64,000 nucleotides of DNA from Heligmosomoides polygyrus polygyrus (GCA_947396885.1 OX377204.1:95552728-95616727); one strand, 5' to 3'; numbered from the stretch's first letter, positions 20,746-33,099 are shown. Made by a program: numbers and translations. Notes: a model not told the origin generated them from the letters alone.

Positions 20746-21269
20746 AAACGGGGCCTTACGGAATCCTTTACAAGTCGTTTAGAGCGATGAATCAATATGG
20801 AAGCTTATCACTGCATCGCGTCGCTCGTCGCGCGCGCACTAAACAATCCCTGAGGTGGGTAGTGGTCCCAAATGGTCGTTGGGGTCCGCCCAAACTCGGG
20901 CTCCACCCAAAGAAAGGTTGCTATTCTACAAAGAAAGCAGGAATATACTACGTGCCGAAAGAAACAGAAGGGATGGAGCTGTCGAAGGGCTAAATGGGTG
21001 CCCCAGCGGATTAGTAGTGGTGAATATGTATGAATCAGCCGATGGCGGAAGACGATGAGCCGCCTATTAATCGCAACACATCAGTGGATTAGGCCGGTGA
21101 TGTCTGCACTCAAACGACGATCTGCGTTAACCAATGAAGTCGCAAAGCCGCAAAGGCATATCCGGCAGCTCTTTTTCATAACTCATAGCGCAGAAGAGCA
21201 GAAGTGCGACCGATGAAAAGTAGTGACCTATTTTGGAATGATAAAGGATAAGTGATAAAGGCCGGCGTT
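20746..21269. other. Decayed MITE and unclassified DNA
   Basis: 20777-20852 is a worn copy of the ggggtcgtttag-end MITE (gtcgtttagagcgatg ... gcgcgcactaaacaatccc). The rest, to 21269, is unclassified. Confidence 0.5.
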
Positions 21270-21404
21270 AGGCCTCGTTCATACTTCTGACGCCGAGCGC
21301 TGCGATGGCATGTACAGTGGCTAAATTGATCGATCGCGCCGCTCGATCAATATGGCCGAGATGCGTGGCGTCGCGTCGCTCGGCGTCGAAGTATAAACGG
21401 ACCT
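21270..21404. mobile_element. GC-rich MITE, short type
   Basis: Ends ggcctcgttcatacttctga and gtcgaagtataaacggacct; the centre has paired gatcgatcgcg and cgctcgatcaa. Confidence 0.8.
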
Positions 21405-21600
21405 TTAAACAACCCTTTGAGATGCGCCACGCACTCTACTTTGAAGTGATGTCGTGGAGGCGATTTGAATGTAACCTACACAATGATGTGCGGTGGCCAC
21501 CCGATAGACAAGTCATTGCTTCACCCTTCCCAGACAAGTCTGCTACCAATTCACAGACCCTGAAAAATGGAACACTTGCTTGACCTAGGCGGGAAATCGC
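21405..21600 (-). repeat. SINE fragment without head
   Basis: Minus-strand tail and body (gagatgcgccacgcactcta; cttcccagacaagtctgcta), ending before the tRNA-like head. Confidence 0.78.
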
Positions 21601-22055
21601 TCCTGTCAGGATAAACCTAAAAATATTGTTCCTTATTAAATACGAATTTTGTGCGTATTCGAACATTGTTGTAATTCCTTCATTAAAACATTTTACAGAG
21701 GTAAATTTTGAATAAAAAATTAACGAAATTAATTTTACTTTCGGTAGACAATGTCCATTCAAACCTTAGAGATGTCTGATTTGGTTTCATAATGATCGTT
21801 TTATTTCTAAAGGTTTTTGGTTAAAGTGGATTTGTCAAGTTAAGAGTGAATATAGTGTTACACAAATATACGTCAATTTTTTTCCATTTTTTCATCAATT
21901 TTGAGGTTCTTCTAACCCCAAGCTTAAGGCTTAAAAATCAAAGCGAACTCTACCGAGTGACCTTCTTGCAGGTCTTAAACTACAGACTCTCTAAAATGGT
22001 TTGAATAATTTTTGTTCAAGGAAAATTTGGAATATTTTTTTTGAAATTTTTAATT
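21601..22055. repeat. AT-rich DNA with dispersed repeat
   Basis: 21880-22040 resembles the dispersed block at 11480-11660. The remainder is unclassified. Confidence 0.4.
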
Positions 22056-22470
22056 TTAAATTTTTCCTGCAGCACTGAATAACATTAGACTATTGAATAA
22101 AATTTGTTTAATTTTTTGAATAGATAAAATATAAAAAATGAATTTTGTTTTATAGTGCGACAAGGCAACAACCATCAACCAACCAACAAAGCGCACCAAA
22201 AAACGAGATTGCGCCATGCACCCGAAAAGCTCGTCACGATTTTTAATTGATTGATAGCGGAAATGCTGCTTACATGTAGCATCAGAGCGAGAATATCTGT
22301 GTTTTTTCAATTGTTTTTGTTAAATAGATCTGAAGTTTCATGCAAGCAGAAATTTTACTATCAATCGATTATTAATTTTACTATCAAATTTTGGATGAGG
22401 GCATGTTGCATTCTGTTCTTTACTACTAAAAAATAGTCACCTTTTTCTAAAAAAAAGATTTTTATAAAAT
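22056..22470. repeat. AT-rich foldback element with gcgccatgc arms
   Basis: gagattgcgccatgcacccg near 22204, followed by gattgatagcgg, is mirrored by a decayed ggatgagggcatgttgcatt near 22390. Same family as 15960-16400. Confidence 0.55.
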
Positions 22471-22813
22471 TTCAAACAATGTTCATTTATTAGACGAGCG
22501 ATTTAAAGCTTTGAAGAAAGTAACACATTAATTTGTTTGAATCCAAAAATCATGCAGACCTTTTGAAGAGTTTCCAGTTTAAGGTACAAGTTCATTTCGA
22601 TTTGTAAAAAGTTCGATTTGATTTCAAAAGTCTTGCGCTAGCTCAGATTTTCACGTGGGAAGTGTTCAGCTAGACATGAAAATCTAAGATGCTCGCTCAC
22701 AAAAGTAAAAATATATCAAAATTAATTTACTGGTTTATTTTGATGTAAAAAGGACGTGGACAATAGAAAATAAGCGAGATAGATTTCAATCAGGTTACAG
22801 AAAGAAAAAGGTA
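22471..22813. other. Unclassified AT-rich spacer
   Basis: May be more of the dispersed AT-rich family (ttcgatttgatttcaaaagtc); no gene. Confidence 0.35.
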
Positions 22814-23008
22814 CATGTCGCGAAAGTGGGCAGCATTGGGAAGTGGGTGTGCCGGGCTCAGGCCAATCATGACCAATCAGAGCGCAGACCAAACACATGC
22901 TAGCCAATCAGGGCACCGACAAATGGCATGGCAATGGCAAGCTCATTCGATGTGGTATGATTGGGTGGTGCGTTTCTACCTCCGAATACTTCCCGTCTTC
23001 GCGACACG
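22814..23008. mobile_element. CATGTCGCG-end MITE, copy 3
   Basis: Ends catgtcgcgaaagtgggcag and acttcccgtcttcgcgacac, inverted; 195 bp, same length as copy 2. Confidence 0.85.
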
Positions 23009-23235
23009 GACAAAAAAAACGCCAAAATAAGGAGAAAAAACCACCATTGCTGAAGAAGAGGTGACGTAAATCAAATGGGTCGCATAAGGAACCCAGGCAA
23101 CGAGGCACAGGGAGTAAAGCCGTAGTAGAGCTAAGGAAGCGCTGAGCGCAGTTTTGACTCGAAATGCTGTCGAAATTCCGTTAAGGCCAGAAGTAGGCAG
23201 TGCTTCGAAGTTGTCCTCTCACGTCGCCAAATTAG

Positions 23236-23512
23236 ACGCGGTGACGTGCGTGTCTTCGTGCCCGTCGTCTGGCTGCACTTCAGCTGCCGCCGCCGCCACA
23301 TCCGTCACTCCTACGGCTTCAGCCCAATAACCGCACTCGACTCGACGGAACGAAGACTCCTCTCCGAGGTTAGGAGAAGCACCGCTCCGGCTATCTGTCA
23401 GTTGCGCTGGAAAAACGAGCCGCTTCATCAATGCTTTGGAGCCGTCGAGAGCATCTATCATAGCGGCTGAAACTCTTCCGAGTCGAGTCGCCGGCATAGG
23501 TCGCCTAAATTT
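23236..23512 (-). other. Candidate host exon, unrecognised
   Basis: The minus strand is open across about 92 codons with GC-rich, coding-like codon use (MPATRLGRVSAAMIDALDGS; KALMKRLVFPAQLTDSRSG; EVQPDDGHEDTHVTASNLAT). A plausible acceptor (aaatcaaatttag|g) precedes it and a plausible donor (ggcgac|gtgaga) follows. No neighbouring exon was found and the protein is not recognised. It could be one exon of a gene outside the window's readable part, or an exon fragment carried by a repeat. Confidence 0.3.
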
Positions 23513-23619
23513 GATTTTCCTTTTTTGCAAAACAAATCTCACTTAAAAGGACAGCCTAGGCTTCGTATACGCCAGATAAGTTGAAGTTACGCATTAAGAA
23601 CCTGCGCAGTAGTTTTCTG

Positions 23620-25189
23620 TGGTTAATCGAATCGATAAGAAGAAAGCTATTGCAATTCAATAGCATTTTGTCTACTGCTTCACATTTTTAAACGATGAAG
23701 CAACGCGGAAGTCAATCTATATGGATCGATATCGATCGATATATCGACATTTTGGCTTTGCATGCCTACAGTTTTGCGCAGACTGATTGGTTCCTAGAGA
23801 CAATACAGCGACAAGCTGACGACATGAGTGATACGGATCGATATTTATTGATTCCTACGTTCAGTCGGTCAACGGAGTTGGGTAGGGAAAGAATTCTGTT
23901 AATCGAATCGATAAGAAAAAAGCTGTTGCTGTTCAATAGCATTGAAGTCGACTGCTTCACAATTTTGAGCGATGAAGCAATGCAGAACTCACACGGATCG
24001 ATATCGATCGATATATCGACATTTTGGCCTTGTGCGCCTGCGGTTTTGGCAGCGGCAAACAGGCAACGTGAGCGATATGGATCAATATTTATTGATTCAT
24101 ACGCTCAGTCGGTCAACGGGTTGGATAAAGACGGGAAGAATTCTGTTATTTAATCGAATCGATAAGAAGAAAGCTATTGCTATTCAATAGCATTGAAGTC
24201 GACTGCTTCACAATTTTGAGCGATGAAGCAATGCAGAACTCACATGGATCGATATCGATCGATCTATCGACATTTTGGCCTTGTGTGCCTGCGGTTTTGC
24301 GCGGACTGGATGGAACATAGACACAATACAGCAACAAACAGACAACATGAGTGATATGGATAGATATTTATTGATTCATACGCTCAGTCTGTCAACGGGT
24401 TGGATAAAGACGGGAAGAATTCTGTTATTTAATCGAATCGATAAGAAAAAAGCTGTTGCTGTTCAATAGCATTCAAGTCGACTGCTTCACGCTTTTGAGC
24501 GATGAAGCAATGCAGAAGTCAATCTACATTTATCGATCAATATCGATCGATGAATCGACATTTTGACATTGCATGCCTACTGTTTTACGCAGACTTTATT
24601 GTTTCACAGAGATACAGCGACAAACAGATGACATGAGCGACATGGATCGATATTTATTGATTGATACGCTCAATCGGTCAATAGAATTGAGTGAAAATTG
24701 GAAGAATTCTATCAATTAATCGATAAGCAAAAAGCTATTACTCTTCAATATCATTTAAGTCGACTGCTTCACAGTTTTGAGCGATACGGAAGTCAATCTG
24801 CATGGATCGATATTGATCGATATATCGACGTTTTCACTTTGTATGCCTACGGTTTTGCGCAAAATGGTTGTTCATAGAGACTATACAGCGACAAACAGGC
24901 GACATAAGCGATATGGATCGATATTTATTGATCAATACGCTCAGTCGGTCAATGGGTTCAGTAAAGGTGGGAAGGATTTTGCTCATTAATCGAACCGATA
25001 GAAAAAAGCTACTGCTATTCAATAGCCTTTGTGTCGGCTGCTTCACAGTTTTGAGCGACGAAGCAATGCAGAAGTCAATCTATATGGATCAATATCGATC
25101 GATATTGATCCATGCAGATTGTCGATATATCGATATTTTGTCTGGCATGCCGACGGTTTTGCCTAGAATGGTTGGTTCGTGAGCATAGT

Positions 25190-25190
<1 letters not shown>
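23620..25190. repeat. Tandem array of about 275-bp units, six copies
   Basis: The landmark tcgactgcttcac occurs near 23672, 23950, 24200, 24480, 24762 and 25037. Each unit also has a gatcgatatcgatcgatat palindrome and a cattttggccttg block. Short frames such as DRYLLI recur with the units and are not evidence of coding. Confidence 0.85.

Positions 25191-25192
<2 letters not shown>

Positions 25193-25231
<39 letters not shown>
25193..25231. repeat. (AAT)n microsatellite
   Basis: About a dozen AAT units inserted at the end of the last array copy. Confidence 0.95.
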
Positions 25232-25235
<4 letters not shown>

Positions 25236-25859
25236 CAAACAAACAATAATAATACGAAGGAGAAGATAAGAAAAATATAATTGATATAATTTAATAACAA
25301 GAATACTGACACAAACAGGAAAGATACTCCATAACAATCGATATTTATTGATTTATATGTAGAGTCGATTAACGGAGTTGGGTAAAAGCGGGAAGAAGTC
25401 TGCTAAGCTGGCAAGGGGATCGAATGCCACCTTTAACCACAGAGTGATTCACAACGTATTGGTGCGATTATCAAATCCTCTCTACACAAACGGAATACCG
25501 TCGCTATTGGAAGCCTGAAAACATCTAATAAAATGCCAGGTGTCTCCGATGTTGAGAAGTGCACCAGAACGAGGAATTCCGGCGTCTGGGTCTGGAAGTG
25601 GACAGCATGTCTCCGCCCCTCATCCAGCCGTTGGAATCTGCCCGGAGACATTATACGTTTGCTGCTGAGATAGCGTGCATAGGGTGTTGACGTAAGTAGG
25701 GCATCAATTTTCTATTTTTTTGAACACACTTCTCGAGGAAAATACAGTGGTCCACTTAATTGACGACGATAGTTACATTCGCTTGAGTGACTCGAGGGCA
25801 CGCACCACCCCCTCCCATCTGGGAAGCACCCAGTAATTTGCTGGCCCGGCGTCAGCGCC
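25232..25859. other. Unclassified region
   Basis: Short array remnants at the start; then no recognisable gene. The stretch 25433-25651 has open frames on both strands but no known domain. Confidence 0.3.
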
Positions 25860-27430
25860 GACTAGAATTCGCAGAATATTGGTGACAACCGATCGATTTG
25901 GTTCATGATTGATTGATATCTATCAACTGCTGCGAAGTGCATAGTCCTGCGAATGTAGCGCGCTAAACATATCCCCTTCCCGTATGATTAATCGTTTCCT
26001 AAAAATGGCACAATCGCTCGGTATTGATTGGCTGATCGATTTTCTTCACTTTCTTCGAAGCTCTTTTAGCAACCATCACAAATACTTGACTACAGTGATA
26101 GATCGTTTCGCTGCTTACTTCTCCATGTTTCGAAAATCTCTCAGCGGCCATTAATTTTGCGTGAACAGAGGTGCACACAGACACACGAACGAATTTATGC
26201 TTCCATATCGAAAATACCGATAAATAGGCATTTCGTAGTCAAGTAATGAGTAGGGCTGAGGCGGAGCGGAAGAATTCAAATTTGGCACGTATAGATTTAT
26301 ATAAATAAATAAAAAATAAGGGAAGACTATTAAAGCTCCGTTTTTGCCACTGGCTTCCGAATTCGCGCAAGATGTTGGTGTTAGCCGATCCATTTTGATC
26401 GGTAGTGATCGATTTCGATCGACTACTGCAAAATATTCATGTACAGTGATTATAATGGACTAGATATATAGTTTAGTGCGTTATCGATCGTTTCCCAAAA
26501 TGACGTATTGACCGATCGATTTTTTCTGACTGTGAAGCCATATAAATCTCCGTCGACAATAAGCGTCGTATCGCTTTTTATGTCTTTTTTTTGTAGAAAT
26601 ATTTCAGTGGCCACTAATTTTGCGAGGACAGAGGCACACATAGACGCACTAACGAAATGCTCCAATAGCTTCCATGACAGAGACATAAATAATTGAACAT
26701 TTCATAATCAATCAGTAACTGTTAGCAGTTTTAATAGGCTATGCGCAGTTTTTTTATTTTATCAAAGCAAATAATTATTTAAATTATTCGAGAATAAATA
26801 AGAGAAATGTATTAAAGCTGCGTTTTGCCAATGTCTTTAGGCGAGCCTCTGTTTATTCTCCTTCCGCAGACCTTTGCCGTGAAAATCTTCCGTTGAATTT
26901 TTTTAATCTTTCGTGAATTTGCGTGGACAGACGTTCATACGGACACACAGACGAGTTTTTCCAATTGCTTCCATATCACGAATTTAGGTAAATAAGCGTT
27001 GCGTAATCAACTAACCACCGCATCAGTCTTGGTGGACCGCGGGAGACAAATCTTAAAAATAAGTAATATTTTGTGGAAGTCGTTCAGCGGCCATTAATCT
27101 TGCGCGGACAGGCGCACCCAGGGACGTGTGGATGAATTTTTCCATTTGCTTCTAGACCACCAATATAGATGAATAGACGTTGCTGAACAAGTAATGGCTG
27201 CTAACAATCTTGGTAGGATATGGCAAATTGATTCAAATTCATCAAAGCAGGCAAATATTTAAATTCTTCAAAAAGTAAGAGAAAGCTTCGCTTTTCAATT
27301 GTGTTTAGGAGAGTTTTTTCAGTCTTCTGTCGTGGCTCTTTATGTCCTCATTTTGTGAAGGTCTCTTAGCGGCCGTTAATTTTGCGCGAACGGAGGCTTA
27401 TATGGACACATGGATGGATTCACACTTTCA
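25860..27430 (-). repeat. Degenerate satellite, left block
   Basis: The motif ggccactaattttgcg(c/a)gga followed by cagacgcac and gac-rich bases recurs near 26147, 26608, 26914, 27089 and 27371. It is the reverse complement of the motif in the block at 29590-31520. Units are worn and unequal in length. Confidence 0.7.
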
Positions 27431-27714
27431 TATCACTAGCACTGAAAAAGGATAAATTAAAAACAAAAATATTAGTGGAGCTGTTACGGCGTGTATCAGG
27501 ATATATAATATCCTTCTGCATCATGAATAATACTAATGAAAATCAAGCGAAAAAATCGGTTTTAGAGTTGAATTCGTAGCTTTCGTCCGGCTAGTGAAAA
27601 ATCCGGTGGCCATTTAATTCTACGGCTATAAAATTAATGGCCGCGGAAGGTTCTGTCAAGGACATAAAGCGCTTCACGGATAAACAAAGCCCTTCATCGA
27701 ATTGTGAATGGAGT
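27431..27714. other. Unclassified spacer
   Basis: Includes one more weak satellite motif (ggccatttaattctacgg). No gene. Confidence 0.3.
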
Positions 27715-29035
27715 AGAGGACCGCATATTGAAGAAGAACAAGGACAAGAACAAGAAGAACAAAAAGAAGAACAAGAAGAGCAAGCATAGGAAGAAGAAAA
27801 GAAAGAGGAGAAGAAGAAGGAAGAAGAAGAATGAGTAGACGACGACGAAGAAGAAGAAGAAGAAGAAGAAGGATGAGGAGAAGAGGAAGAAGAAGACGAC
27901 GACGACGAAGAAGAAGGGGAAGAGGAAAAAGTAGAAGAAGAAGAAGGGAATGAACAAGAAGAAAAGAAAAGGAAGAGGGGAAAAGCGAAGACGGAGGAGA
28001 AGACGACGATGAACAAGAAGAGGAAAAATAAGAGGAAAAGGAGGAGGAGGAAGACGAAGGAGAAGACGACGAAGAAGGGGAAGAGAAAAAAAGAAGAAGG
28101 AAAGGAACAAGAACAACAAGAAGAGGAAGAAGAAAAATAAAAAAGAGGAAGAGGGAAAGAAGGAAGGTGAAGAAGAAGGAGAAGACGAAGACGAAGAAGA
28201 AGATAAAAAAGAAGAAGAGGATGGGAAAGAACAAGAAGAGCAAGAAAAGGAAGGAAAACAAGAAAGAGAGGAGGAGGAGGAGGAGGAAGAAGAAGGAGGA
28301 GACGACGATGAAGACGAAGAAGAAGGAGCAGGATGAGGAGAGGAGGAAGAAGAAGACGACGACGAAGAAGGGGAAGAGGAAAAAGTAGAAGAAGAAGATG
28401 ATGATGATAAAGATGAAGACGGCATGAAGAAGAAGAGAAAGAACAAGAAGAGGAAAGGAAAGAACAAGAAGAGGAAGAAGAAAAACAAAAAAGAGGAAGA
28501 GGGAAAGAAGGAAGATGAAGAACGAAGACGAAGAAGAAGATAAAAAAGAAAAAGAGGACGGGAAAGAACAAGAAGAGCAAGAAGAGGAAGGAGAAGAAGA
28601 AAGAAAGGAGGAGGAAGAAGAAGGAAGAGACGACGATGAAGACGAAGAAGAAGGAGTAGGATGAGGAGAGGAGGAAGAAGAAAAAGACGACGACGAAGAA
28701 GGGGAAGAGGAAAAGTAGAAGAAGAAGATGATGATGAAGATGAAGAAGAAGAGAAAGAACAAGAAGAGGAAGGGAAAGAACAAGAAGAGCAGGGTGAGGA
28801 AGAAGAAAAAGAAAAAGAGGAAAAGGAGGAGGAGGAAGACAAAGAAGAAGGAGGAGACGAAGATGAAGAAAAAGAATGAGAAGGAGAAGCGGGAGAAGGA
28901 GAAGGAGAAGAAAAATAAGAGAAAAACAAGAAGAAAAAGAAAAAGAAGAGGAAGGGGAGGGGAGGAGGAGGAGGAAGACGAAGACGAAGACGAAGGAGAA
29001 AACGACGAAGAAGAAGCAACACAGGAGTTCAAACG
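27715..29035 (+). repeat. 1.3-kb polypurine (GAA/GAG/GAC) tract
   Basis: About 1.3 kb in which the plus strand is overwhelmingly A and G with scattered C and rare T. Open frames of up to 452 codons on the minus strand encode only Ser, Phe, Leu and Pro. They are open because stop codons need purines, which that strand lacks. Partial duplications are visible (for example gaagaagaagacgacgacga near 27890 and 28350). Mirror-symmetric purine runs of this kind can form triplex DNA. Confidence 0.95.
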
Positions 29036-29589
29036 AGTAGCGAATTCTCAGTGCCTTAGATAATCCTGCCTCTGGGATTCAGCAAACTGCCCATCATTCA
29101 CCTCCAAGTGACAAGGATTGGATGCACTTTAAGATCGTGCTCCGGTGATATGGAGAAGAAATGGGGGTGAGCAGGCCATGTCTGTCTTCGCTGTCTTTTT
29201 CGAATTTCATCTACGCATCCAAGGAGTGGTGTAAGCCCTGCAACGGAGGGAACCATCTGAATGTTCTCCGTCTGTTGTTGTTCGAAGGGGTTCTTCTTAA
29301 ATGGTGAAGGAAATCACTTACTACATTAGTAAAGTACAGTCGAGGCAATCACATGGTGACCAGGACCGGTCCCATTAAAAGCGACCTTCAGCGTCGAACA
29401 TTAATGAGCAGTTCTTTGGCCTAACTCTCGTGCACGTCAGCGTGGGAATCCCCAGCAGAGCATCTGGAATTTGAAGGCTTTGTTTAATTCGCTGACGTTT
29501 GTTTAAATTCGCGTAGATAAATGTGAGACAACATCGAGTCGTCAGAGTGAAGAGTGCCGAGCCGTCTTAGCAGAGAACGGGGTAACAAT
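29036..29589. other. Unclassified region
   Basis: aaatgggggtgagcaggccatgtc near 29160 hints at an old RTE C-terminal motif, but too little remains to call. Confidence 0.3.
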
Positions 29590-31520
29590 TTAAGTCCTGA
29601 GTCCGTCAGTGTGTCCGCGCAAAATTAGTGACCGACTGAAGATCGTAGCATGTGAACACCATCCACTTCCGATAAGCGTGGATAGAAGAGAGCATGTATG
29701 GAAACAATTAGCCATAGTCAATCCACCCAACGATGTGTCTGTCAGTGCGCCCGCGCAAAATTAATAACCTTTTCGTTCGCTTCGCAGCAAGTGAACAGGA
29801 TCTCGACAAGCGTGACATAAGAGAGTCGTAATAAGCATACCATGTGTAGAAACAGTTGATAACTTATAGTCAATCTACCAAGCGATGACTCCGTCAGTGT
29901 GTCCGCGCAAAATTAGTGGCTAATCAAAGTTCACAGCATATAAACATGATCTACTTCTGGTGGGCGTGACATAGAAGAGAGCATGTTTGGAAACAGTTAA
30001 TTCGTTATAGTTACTCCATCTAGCGATAAGTCCGTCAGTGCGTCCGCGCAAAATTGATAACCGCTCCGTTGAGTTCACGGCAAGTGAACAGGATCTCGAC
30101 AAGCGTGACATAAGAGAGTCGTAATAAGCATACCATGTGTAGAAACAGTTGATAACTTATAGTCAATCTACCAAGCGATGACTCCGTCAGTGTGTCCGCG
30201 CAAAATTAGTGGCTAATCAAAGTTCACAGCATATAAACATGATCTACTTCTGGTGGGCGTGGCATAGAAGAGAGCATGTTTGGAAACAGTTAATTCGTTA
30301 TAGTTACTCCATCTAGCGATGAGTCCGTCAGTGCGTCCGCGCAAAATTAATAACCATTCTGTTGGTTTCTCAGCAACTGAACAGTATCTATTACCAACAA
30401 GTGTGACATAAGAGAGTCGTAGTAAACATACCATGTATAGAAACAGCTGATAAGTTATAGTCAGTCCACCCAACCATGAGTCCGTCAGTGCGTCCGCGCA
30501 AAATTGGTAGCCAACCGGAGCTCACGGCATGTGAACCCGATCTACTTCCGATAAGCGTGACATAGAAGAGCCGTTGGTGGCATACCATATTTTAAAAAAT
30601 TTATCAATCAATCGGTCCGGATATTAATCTGTCAGTGCGGCCTCGTAAAATTAGTAACCGTTCCATTTGTTTCACAGCACGTGAATAGGATCTACAAGGA
30701 AGCTAATCAGTCGGTGTATGAGACAACGCGAGCGTACTTGCGTCCACGCGAAATTAATGGCCATTCAACGGATTTCACAGTGGCTAAGCGGAATCTACAG
30801 CAATAAGCGTGACATAGAAGAGACGTAGTAGACCTATCATTTTAGAAACAGTTGATTCGATATAGTCACTTTATCTAGCGACGAGTCCGTCAGTGCGCCC
30901 GCGCAAAATTAAGAACCGCTCCATTGGTTTCAGACGATGAGAACAGGATCTACTATCGATAAGCTTGCCATAAAAGAGCTGTAGTGAACATCTCACATCT
31001 GAGAGAGCTAATTAGTTGGTCTTCCAAACAATGCGAGAGTACGTGCATCTACGCGAAATTAATGGCCGCTAGATGGATTTTACTGCGGATGAGCGGAATC
31101 TATACCGATGAGCGTGGACTAAAAGAGCCCTTGGCGACATACCATATTTAAGGGGCTGATCACTCAATCGACCCGGAATTAATCTGTCAGTGCGTCCGCG
31201 CAAAATTAGTGGCTGCTCGACGAATTTCGCCACGAGAGAACAGAATCTACCATCGATGTATGTGCCATAAAAAAGTAGAAATCAGCATACCATATTTATT
31301 TATTTGTTTATTCATGCACAAAGATGGGGCCATTTAAAAATTTCACACCGGTAAAAAAAGTAAAGCTTGATATCACTATGCACTGCAGTTTGGTAAGGTT
31401 TAGTGTTTCCAGCAATTCAGAAGCCTTAATACATTGGGTCTGCGACAACAACAAAATCTCTAATAAAAGATGTAATCGGTGTACCTACTGTGAGTCCGTC
31501 AGTGGGTCCGCACGAATTTA
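29590..31520 (+). repeat. Degenerate satellite of about 150-bp monomers, right block
   Basis: tccgtcagtgcgtccgcgca, then aaattagtggc, recurs near 29609, 29738, 29891, 30031, 30183, 30323, 30480, 30630, 30740, 30886, 31036, 31182 and 31494. Most spacings are 140-157. Neighbouring pairs (29891/30031 and 30183/30323) form a better-conserved dimer of about 292 bp. The orientation is opposite to the block left of the polypurine tract. Confidence 0.85.
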
Positions 31521-32569
31521 ATGGCCAATCGATAGAAGCGATCGAATCGATAATACTTGCTGAAATCGAGATCTGAGATTTAGAATATTAGGCCTAAGCA
31601 GCGGTCAAGAATGCCGATTAAGATGTTGAGTTCTCTGCAACACTGTGACGAACGGATGAACAGACAGAGAGACAGACGGACGGACAGACAAACAGATAGA
31701 TGAACAGATAGTAGGATTTATTATTAGATGTTCAGTTGTTCACTGGAGTGCTGAACTTAGATCCGCTGTTGTAACGCACTTTATTAAATAGCATTTTCGC
31801 ATGCCTTCAGGGCCTCAAACTTGGGTAATTAAGCCATCACATTTTTAGTTAATGCATAAGTTTTTTTGTAAGTTCATTACGCTGATTAAGGCAACCGTCA
31901 TATACACGAGAAAACAATGACCAAACACAAATACGCACCAGTAAAAGAACGAAACATGATTACCTTATTAGTTAATCGATGTAATATGGAATTATTAGGT
32001 TTTAGATGAATGAAGAGCTGAAGTCTCGAAAAATCTTTTCGCCGGTCTCTAGTCGGATTAGTCTCAAGCAAAGGTTGCTTTGAAGCCGTAGAAGAAGAGC
32101 TCCGTTATGAATTGTGACAGGGAAACAAGAATCACTGTCTTCATCTCAGCTTTACGGGAAATTTTTCAAAAAGAGACTGGTCTACTTTGGCACGAGAGAT
32201 GGACCAGCGTCACGATATGAAGGAGGCGTGCTCAAGTCCCTTTTACTGTTCTAACCTAGAGGAACGGATGAGAGTTTACTCTGAGCCCTTCAATAGCTTT
32301 GAATAAGGGACATTTACAAATCAAATGAAGCTTCTTAATGTCGTATCCATAGAGACATCGCACAGCATCTGGATAAGACTAGGTCGTATTAGGATTTAAG
32401 GGCGTCCTTGCCCTTTTTGACTTCTAACTTCGAGTATTGCCTAGCATTTGAATGAAGGTGAAATCTGTTAAACCTTGAATTGGAGAGTTAGAGCTTATGA
32501 ACTGTCGGAAGGTATTTTTGCGTCACTGTACGTGTACTTGTACGTGTACGCGGTGAGAATTTTCCTTTG
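31521..32569. other. Unclassified region with an SL1-like sequence
   Basis: Contains a gacagacggacggacaga-type simple stretch at about 31655-31715 and the SL1-like sequence at 31814-31835. No gene recognised in the remaining 700 bp. Confidence 0.4.
31814..31835 (-). other. SL1-like spliced-leader sequence, one mismatch
   Basis: The minus strand reads GGCTTAATTACCCAAG then TTTGAG, 21 of 22 bases of SL1. It is followed by gccctgaaggc, with no GT donor. An aataaa lies about 30 bases downstream. Confidence 0.65.
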
Positions 32570-32946
32570 AAGGAAAGCAATGTGAAAGCGAAAAACATAG
32601 AATTACACTCTTTTCTGCTAGAACCTTTCAAACAGTACCTGCATTCTGTGGGACACCCTGCATTTTGCCGCAAGCTGTGGTGTGTTTGTACGTTTTAAAC
32701 TTTAAAAGGAGCACAAATGAATACGACCACTTTATGGGAAACTATGACCAAGTAGGTCAATCGAAATACGGTCAATCGAGTGTGCAATACAAGGATTCAA
32801 ACAAGTGCGTGGGGCGATCCCTACCAGTCCTATGTGGGAAAATTTGTATTTTCTTTCGCTTTCATATGAGCGTTTAACTTCTTCAGAACCTTGACTGGCA
32901 GCAAAGTTATCATCCTTCAAAAAGTACTCACACTTTTTGGGACATA
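32570..32946. repeat. Half copy of the 52.3-kb foldback element
   Basis: gctagaacctttcaaacagtac, caatcgagtgtgcaata and tcatatgagcg match the right arm at 53060-53350 in the same order. The Tc1-like element that follows has landed almost at its outer end (tttttgggaca). Confidence 0.65.
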
Positions 32947-33099
32947 CAGGGTGGCTGAAAAGTTCGGGCAATTTTTTGGTACTACTTTTGACTTTGAAAT
33001 TGAAATTTTTTGTTGTTTCTGTTGCTTCCTTTGTATTCCTTGCGCAATTTTGATCTAGAATGTGTTGCTCCAGTTTTCTTGTTTTCAATGGTGTAGGCG

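Noticed and set aside
27591..29032. Open frames of 329-452 codons on the minus strand
   Set aside because: They encode only Ser, Phe, Leu and Pro runs from the pyrimidine strand of the polypurine tract; stop codons are nearly impossible there.
29140..29250. RTE C-terminal motif (KW-AGHV-like)
   Set aside because: Only a few residues fit and they require a stop codon and frame change; too weak to call.
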